In this document: in pieces, positions 24,639 to 26,968 of the stretch | Numbering within the stretch: position 1 is the first letter of the stretch | Layout of the letters: each line of letters opens with the position of its first letter | Source: Bacillota bacterium | GTDB lineage: Bacteria > Bacillota > Sulfobacillia > Thermaerobacterales > Thermaerobacteraceae | DNA length: 26,968 nt | NCBI GenBank assembly: GCA_003242195.1 | Contig: QGUQ01000001.1 | Coordinates: 1 to 26,968 of the forward strand | Direction: 5' to 3' | Translations under genes and position numbers: made by a program | The notes under the pieces: generated by a model | The model's database searches: none | Told to the model about the DNA's origin: nothing | Seen by the model: the letters and a program-made list of their open reading frames with translations, nothing else

Positions 24639-25013
24639 GTGCCCGGGCCGGATGGCGGGCTGACCCGGCCGGTGATGTGGTACTACCCCGGCTGAACGTC
24701 CTGTCGCAAGGCGGAAGCGTGGCTTTCGCAAAGAGGCATCGACGTCGAGAGGCGGCATATCTGGCACAAGCCCCCGACGCGGGAGGAACTAGCGGCCCTC
24801 GCCCGCCTGCTGGGCAGCCCGGAACCCCTCCTCTCCCGCCGCAGCACCCGGTTCCGGGAGCTGCAGCCGGATCAAGAGCAGCTGCAGGGCGACAGGTTGC
24901 TGGACCTGCTGGCGGCCGAGCCCAAGCTGCTGCGCCGCCCCATCATCACCGACGGGCGGCGCGTGGTGGTGGGCTATGACGAGGCGGCGTTGGCCGCTAT
25001 GTTCGGCGCCTGA
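24639..25013 (+). CDS. selenocysteine-containing ArsC/Spx-family protein (in-frame TGA at 24693)
   Basis: A 124-residue thioredoxin-fold protein of the ArsC/Spx family, if TGA 24693-24695 is read as selenocysteine. GTG 24639 follows GGAGG by 8 nt. The N-terminal strand RPVMWYYPG leads to U19-T-S-C22-R-K-A-E-A-W-L, matching Spx-type C-T-S-C-R-K-A with U in place of the first, reactive Cys. After the TGA the family features continue: GIDVERRHIWHKPPTREEL, LARLLGS, an LLRRPIIT segment (about 97-104, the R-P-I motif of ArsC) and VVVGYDEAALAAMF, then TGA at 25011. A SECIS-like hairpin lies directly downstream. The probable role is a thiol/selenol oxidoreductase; arsenate reduction is possible but unproven. 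The alternative is a recent nonsense mutation or sequencing error of a Cys codon (TGC or TGT to TGA). Confidence 0.8.
24693..24729 (+). promoter_or_regulatory. selenocysteine TGA with bacterial SECIS-like hairpin
   Basis: The recoded TGA is 24693-24695. GCGGAAGC (24711-24718) pairs with GCTTTCGC (24722-24729): eight consecutive pairs, one of them G-U, with a GTG loop at 24719-24721. There are 23 nt from the TGA to the loop, and the loop begins with G-U. Bacterial SECIS elements lie about 16-37 nt after the UGA with a G among the first loop bases, so the geometry fits. GTCG (24703-24706) and CGAC (24740-24743) could form a lower stem. Confidence 0.75.
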
Positions 25014-25213
25014 TGGGATCGGTGGGGCGACGGGCGAGCGCTGGCCTGACCGCTGGCCCGCGCCCCTACCGCGTCCCTACGGGGTCGTGCAGGCCGCTTC
25101 ACCCGGCTGCCCGGGCCCGTGGAAGGTGATGCGCCCCGCCGTTCCCGCAGGTCTCGCAACGCCGACAACCGCCCTTTGCCCGTGGGGGCCGGGCGTTCCC
25201 GGTCGAACAGCGC

Positions 25214-25861
25214 CTACGGGGTCCCGTATGCCAGGGTCCAGAACTCGATCTCGAACTCCACCACACGCTGGAAGAGCCGCCGCAGGTGGTCTTCTTCCTC
25301 AGGTCGCACATCCAGGGCATCGAAGTCCGCCCGCATCCCCTCGACGAACGCCTCGAACTCGGGCGTGGCGTGCAACTCGATCCAGCGGCGGTAGGGCATA
25401 AACTCGGGATAGGACCTCCCGGCGGCCAGTGCCCAGTCCAGGTAGATCCATTCCACGGGAAGCAACACGGCCAGGCCCTCCGCATACCCGCCGAGCCCCG
25501 TGGCCCGCAGCAGGAAATCGCAAAAACACTCGGTGAGCGGCTCCGGCTTCGCCTCGCCCCACGCCGCCGGCGGAATCCCCAGGGCATCGAAGGTCTCACG
25601 GAAGAAGGCGTCCTCCGCCCCCGTCAGGACCTGGAGGAACTGCACGAACCGGCGCTTCCGGTCCATGCCGGGCGCCTTGGCCACCAAATAGGCCACGGCA
25701 TCCACCAGCGTGCCCACGAAGAGGTAATCCTGGATTACATACCGAGCAAACCGCTCCCGGGACAGCGTCCCCGCCACCAGCTCGCGGACGAAGGGGTGGT
25801 TCGTCGCCTCCTGCCAGCGGGAGGCTTGCCGGAACCGCTCCGATCGGCCGATCGGCTGCAT
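25214..25861 (-). CDS. tenA: TenA/THI-4 family protein
   Basis: A 215-residue, all-helical protein of the TenA family, whose members salvage thiamin pyrimidine breakdown products. Family features include NHPFVRELVAGTLSRERFARYVIQDYLFV, a KAPGMDRKRRF region, YPEFMPYRRWIELHATPEFEAFVE and the C-terminal FQRVVEFEIEFWTLAY, with conserved acidic and aromatic residues. The catalytic Cys of classic TenA_C enzymes would fall in the segment AVLLPVEWIYLDWA, which has no Cys. This points to the TenA_E type or another role. ATG 25861 has AGGGGGG upstream. It follows lipA by 62 nt on the same strand, so the two may share a transcript. No other thiamin gene is in the window. Confidence 0.85.
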   Translation of the reverse strand: MQPIGRSERFRQASRWQEATNHPFVRELVAGTLSRERFARYVIQDYLFVGTLVDAVAYLVAKAPGMDRKRRFVQFLQVLTGAEDAFFRETFDALGIPPAAWGEAKPEPLTECFCDFLLRATGLGGYAEGLAVLLPVEWIYLDWALAAGRSYPEFMPYRRWIELHATPEFEAFVEGMRADFDALDVRPEEEDHLRRLFQRVVEFEIEFWTLAYGTP

Positions 25862-25923
25862 GACGCGTCCCCCCTGCCCTCCACCAGAGCATCCTGCATC
25901 TCTGGCGGCCCCAAGGCGGAGCC

Positions 25924-26889
25924 TCAGCTGGCGCCCCGGGCGGCCGGCGCCGCACCGGGCACCCCGGGCTCGCAGGGGCCGGCTCCCTCGCCCCCCGGCG
26001 TCGCCGGTTCTTCGGCGGCATGGGCCCGCAGCCGGGCCCGGTCCGCCTGCTCGTGGGCGTGATAGGAGCTGCGCACCAGCGGCCCCGACTCCACATGGGA
26101 GAAGCCCAGCTCCAGGCCGATCCGTTTGAGCTCGGCGAACTCGTCAGGGTGATAGTACTTCTCCACCGGCAGGTGGAGCGGGCTCGCCGTCGGCCGCAGG
26201 TACTGGCCGATGGTGACGATGTCCACCCCCACGGCCCGCAGGTCCCGCAGCGTCTCGATGATCTCGTCCCAGGTCTCGCCCAGGCCGAGCATGATGCCCG
26301 ACTTCGTGCGGATCTCGGGTGCGCGACGCTTGGATTCGGCCAGCAGGGCCAGGGAACGGTCGTACTTGGCCCGGGACCGCACCTTGTCGGAGAGCCGCCG
26401 CACCGTCTCCAGGTTGTGGTTCAGGATGTCCGGCCGGGCGTCCAGCACCACCTGGAGGGCGTCCCAGTCGCCGTTGAAATCGGGGATCAGGACCTCCACC
26501 GCCGTCCCCGGGCAGCGGCGCCGGATGGCGCGGATGGTCTCGGCGAAGATCGACGCGCCCCCGTCCCGCAGATCGTCCCGGGCCACCGACGTCACCACCA
26601 CGTGCTGCAGGCCCAGGCGCTCGACGGCGGCCGCCACGCGCTCGGGTTCCGCCAGGTCCAGCTCCGTGGGCCGGCCCGTGGTGACGGCACAGAAACGGCA
26701 GGCCCGGGTGCAGATGTTCCCCAGGATCATGAAGGTCGCCGTCAGGTTCTCGAAGCACTCGTAGATGTTGGGACAGCGGGCCTCCTCGCAGACGGTGTGC
26801 AGGTCCATGTCCCGCAGCAGGCGCTTGAGCCGGTTGTAATGGGGACCCCGCGCCAGCTTGACCTTGAGCCACGCTGGCCTTGGATTCAT
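25924..26889 (-). CDS. lipA: lipoyl synthase
   Basis: A radical-SAM enzyme that inserts two sulfurs into the octanoyl group on lipoyl domains. The 321-residue protein has the auxiliary cluster cysteines Cys34, Cys39 and Cys45 (C-E-E-A-R-C-P-N-I-Y-E-C) and the radical-SAM set Cys60-x3-Cys64-x2-Cys67 (ICTRACRFCAV). VTSVARDDLRDGG, VEVLIPDFNGD, NHNLETV, TKSGIMLGLGE and the closing R-S-S-Y-H-A with the conserved cluster-binding Ser are all present. ATG 26889 follows GGGAGGAG. The last 35 or so residues after the RSSYHA motif are a Gly/Pro/Ala-rich extension. No lipB or lipM is seen beside it. Confidence 0.97.
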   Translation of the reverse strand: MNPRPAWLKVKLARGPHYNRLKRLLRDMDLHTVCEEARCPNIYECFENLTATFMILGNICTRACRFCAVTTGRPTELDLAEPERVAAAVERLGLQHVVVTSVARDDLRDGGASIFAETIRAIRRRCPGTAVEVLIPDFNGDWDALQVVLDARPDILNHNLETVRRLSDKVRSRAKYDRSLALLAESKRRAPEIRTKSGIMLGLGETWDEIIETLRDLRAVGVDIVTIGQYLRPTASPLHLPVEKYYHPDEFAELKRIGLELGFSHVESGPLVRSSYHAHEQADRARLRAHAAEEPATPGGEGAGPCEPGVPGAAPAARGAS

Positions 26890-26968
26890 ACCCTCTCCTC
26901 CCTTTTTGTCCGCCTTACAACCATGTGAGACAACATCACCTCTGCAGCACCACAGCAGGATCGATGAC
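26890..26968 (-). other. upstream region of lipA at the window edge
   Basis: These 79 bases hold the lipA ribosome binding site (GGGAGGAGAGGG) and an AT-richer stretch with TTGTCT and TTGTAA on the minus strand. I see no pair with correct -35/-10 spacing, and the promoter may lie beyond the window. Confidence 0.35.

Noticed and set aside
24739..25013. A shorter non-selenoprotein gene starting after the TGA at 24693
   Set aside because: No start with a ribosome binding site is seen soon after the TGA, and a start there would remove the first strand and the redox site, while the upstream GTG has an ideal binding site.

Overview
The window is GC-rich DNA from a Gram-positive, probably thermophilic and spore-forming member of the Firmicutes, resembling the Thermaerobacter/Symbiobacterium type. 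This is an inference from several things: a GlpP-type antiterminator, a single-domain DhaM, a yybP-ykoY riboswitch, a DUF421/DUF1657/DUF4363 cluster known from spore formers, strong GGAGG ribosome binding sites and frequent GTG or TTG starts. No species was identified. Nothing suggests a prophage, insertion sequence, CRISPR array, tRNA or rRNA.

Layout. 1-643 (+): the tail of an unknown gene and a putative glycolipid-binding protein. 698-7882 (-): a glycerol/dihydroxyacetone block in transcription order glpP, leader with terminator-like hairpin, glpF, dhaK, dhaL, dhaM, glpK, glpD. Glycerol enters through GlpF and is phosphorylated by GlpK and oxidised by GlpD, while DhaKLM phosphorylates dihydroxyacetone with PTS phosphate. 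GlpP probably controls the set at leader terminators. 8115-14297 (-): a phosphate block, phoR, pstS, pstC, pstA, pstB, phoU, with a PhoP-box-like site in front of pstS but no phoP in the window. 14477-16650 (+): a cupredoxin lipoprotein and an exported alkaline phosphatase. 16665-17852 (+): a promoter, manganese-type riboswitch, terminator and terC. 18029-19426 (+): fumC with a clean terminator. 19569-22189: a serine beta-lactamase-like lipoprotein, DUF4363, a DUF1657-like gene (all -) and a divergent DUF421 membrane protein (+). 22190-22616: no gene, but a structured stretch that ends in an orphan terminator. 22617-26889: comEB (-), DUF2203 (+), an MBL-fold hydrolase (-), a selenoprotein gene (+), tenA (-) and lipA (-).

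The most notable item is at 24639-25013. An ArsC/Spx-family thioredoxin-fold gene is interrupted by one in-frame TGA exactly where the first Cys of the CxxC motif should be, giving U-T-S-C-R-K. The family sequence continues intact to a normal stop. An 8-bp hairpin with a GTG loop lies 23 nt after the TGA, as expected for a bacterial SECIS. I read this as a selenocysteine-containing ArsC/Spx-like protein that ordinary gene calling would truncate or miss. It also has a structured 5' leader.

Other regulatory structure includes a pair of mutually exclusive hairpins between phoR and the cupredoxin gene, an operator-like palindrome before the phosphatase gene, and a GCAG tetranucleotide repeat inside glpP.
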